Origin: Tetmemena sp. SeJ-2015
Lineage: Eukaryota; Ciliophora; Spirotrichea; Sporadotrichida; Oxytrichidae
Length of the DNA stretch: 15,419 nt
Direction of reading: 5' to 3'
Assembly (NCBI GenBank): GCA_027382625.1
Contig: JAJKFJ010024357.1
Coordinates: 1 to 15,419 of the forward strand
Shown: one piece after another, positions 14,628-15,419 of the stretch
Layout of the letters: each line of letters opens with the position of its first letter
Numbering within the stretch: the first letter of the stretch is position 1
Program-made: the position numbers and the translations under genes
The notes under the pieces: generated by a model
What the model saw: only the letters and a program-made list of their open reading frames with translations
Told to the model about the DNA's origin: nothing
Databases searched by the model: none

Positions 14628-15419
14628 GAATTTATCAAAAGAAGAATTTCTTCCTTCTTGCTACTTAACTCTCAGTAACTTTTCTTTCTCCTACCTCTTT
14701 TAATCTTTTCTCTATTACTCTGCTTCTATAGCGCTTACTCTCGAACTAATGTTGAATTATATATCTTACAGTAGCTGTTCTAGTCTTTCTCTATTATACT
14801 TTTCTTCGAATTCCTTACGCATAAAATTGTACCTCTTTCTATAAAATAAGTATTATAAACTAGCCATGTATCCTTTCCAATTTTTTTGAATAGAGGTTGC
14901 TGCATTTTGAAACACTATTTCATGGGCTCTTCTAAACTAGTTTTCTCTAATTCCTCTCATAATTTTTCTGCTTCCTTCTTAGTTTTGCTTAATCTAATTT
15001 TAAGGATAGTGCTAAGTTTGAAGTCTGGTTATGAATTAATTTTTATAAACTGGTTTTGGCAGTTTGAAAGAGTTCTGTTGAAAGCGGCTAATATTTTTCA
15101 CAAATTAAAGGTCACTCGATGATGAAGGGTTCGTATTAACAGGAGTGTGGGATTGATTATTCTAAAGCGGGGATTGAAGTAAAAACATAAAGTGGGTTTT
15201 TATTTTTGAGCATTAAAATATTTGACTGCCTTCTAAAAGAAGGCTTCATAGAATTCTGGGATTGTAACTTTGGAGCTATTCTTAATGAATTCCTTTTAGC
15301 CTTATTTTAATTCTCAACAGTAAAACTTTCCTCTATTTGCTGAAGCTGACTCACATTTTGATTAGAAGATAATTTATTCTTGATTTTTCTTTCTTTGATG
15401 GATGAACTCTTTTCTCGCT
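14553..15419 (-). CDS. C-terminal part of an IQ-motif coiled-coil protein, at least 283 aa
   Basis: The N-terminus lies beyond the right window edge; the frame is open from the edge. After one 13-bp IES the reading is unbroken to TGA 14555-14553. The first 120 residues are Ser/Asn/Gln-rich and probably disordered. An IQ motif, AATSIQKNWKGYMASLQYL, suggests calmodulin binding. It is followed by a highly charged helix (RKEFEEKYNRERLEQLL, RKDQKRQEKEKLLRVKQQ) likely to be coiled coil. The last 30 residues are hydrophobic and AT-rich, so the true stop may lie earlier after another excision. A 6-bp repeat AACCAG (15055-15050 and 15030-15025 on the minus strand) flanks an AT-rich 25 bp and may be a further IES, but removing it requires a second, unseen frame change. 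Family unknown. Confidence 0.68.
15177..15193 (-). other. Very short IES, 13 bp, pointer ACTT
   Basis: ACTT (minus strand) occurs at 15193-15190 and 15180-15177. Removing 13 bp gives MLKNKNPLQSPLQNNQSHTP, joining two Ser/Asn-rich coding frames. Confidence 0.78.

Noticed and set aside
15025..15055. IES with pointer AACCAG (25 bp) in the right-edge gene
   Set aside because: The AT-rich insert and 6-bp repeat look right, but removal shifts into a frame with TGA and then needs an unsupported second shift to reach the IQ motif. Kept only as a possibility.
14886..15122. Plus-strand reading starting MNRGCCILKH
   Set aside because: Antisense of the IQ-motif exon (AATSIQKNWKGY) of the right-edge gene.
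1..15419. Interpretation as standard-code DNA with many pseudogenes
   Set aside because: TAA and TAG fall where Gln is plausible throughout GRASP, Mog1 and ankyrin genes, and TGA never does after excision. Frame breaks coincide with flanking repeats, not random decay.
1..15419. Paramecium-type TA-bounded IESs
   Set aside because: Pointers vary widely (GAT, AGC, ACTT, TTTGAT, ATCACATTAA) and many inserts are shorter than the roughly 26-bp minimum known for Paramecium.

Overview
The window reads as germline (micronuclear) DNA of a ciliate, most likely a hypotrich spirotrich of the Oxytricha/Stylonychia/Tetmemena type. Two things show this. First, proteins are readable only if TAA and TAG mean glutamine and TGA is the sole stop. 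Second, almost every gene is cut by short AT-rich inserts flanked by a short direct repeat (3-10 bp). Removing one repeat copy plus the insert restores the frame. These are internal eliminated sequences (IESs) between macronuclear-destined segments, and the repeats are pointers. The pointers vary in sequence and length and are not confined to TA, which argues against Paramecium-type IESs. No C4A4/G4T4 telomere repeat and no transposon ORF was seen. I count about 32 IESs (roughly 10-71 bp) and 10 ordinary GT-AG introns (31-75 nt). A normal ORF caller sees only fragments.

Layout: (1) 3-734 (+), 3' end of an unrecognised gene. (2) 3168-748 (-), a 666-aa IQ-motif protein with seven IESs and three introns, convergent with gene 1. 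(3) 4486-3332 (-), a GRASP55/65-like Golgi stacking protein with two IESs. (4) 4716-6560 (+), a 565-aa ankyrin-repeat protein. (5) 6910-12042 (+), a giant coiled-coil, Q/N-rich protein of about 1586 aa with nine IESs and three introns. (6) 12835-12050 (-), a Mog1/RANGRF Ran-binding protein with one intron, convergent with gene 5. (7) 14494-12856 (-), an unrecognised protein with two Cys pairs and nine IESs. (8) 15419-14553 (-), the C-terminal part of an IQ-motif coiled-coil protein, open at the window end.

The genes do not form an operon; in a hypotrich they would be fragmented onto separate macronuclear nanochromosomes or small multi-gene ones. Spacing is tight: convergent stops lie 13 and 7 bp apart, and two tail-to-head pairs are only 20 and 58 bp apart. 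All segments read in linear order, so I see no scrambling. One GC-richer block (about 4550-4690) between the divergent genes 3 and 4 could be an orphan segment.

GRASP and Mog1 are assigned with confidence because family motifs run across the proposed junctions. All other boundaries come from my own frame reading. Where two junctions fit equally well I say so.
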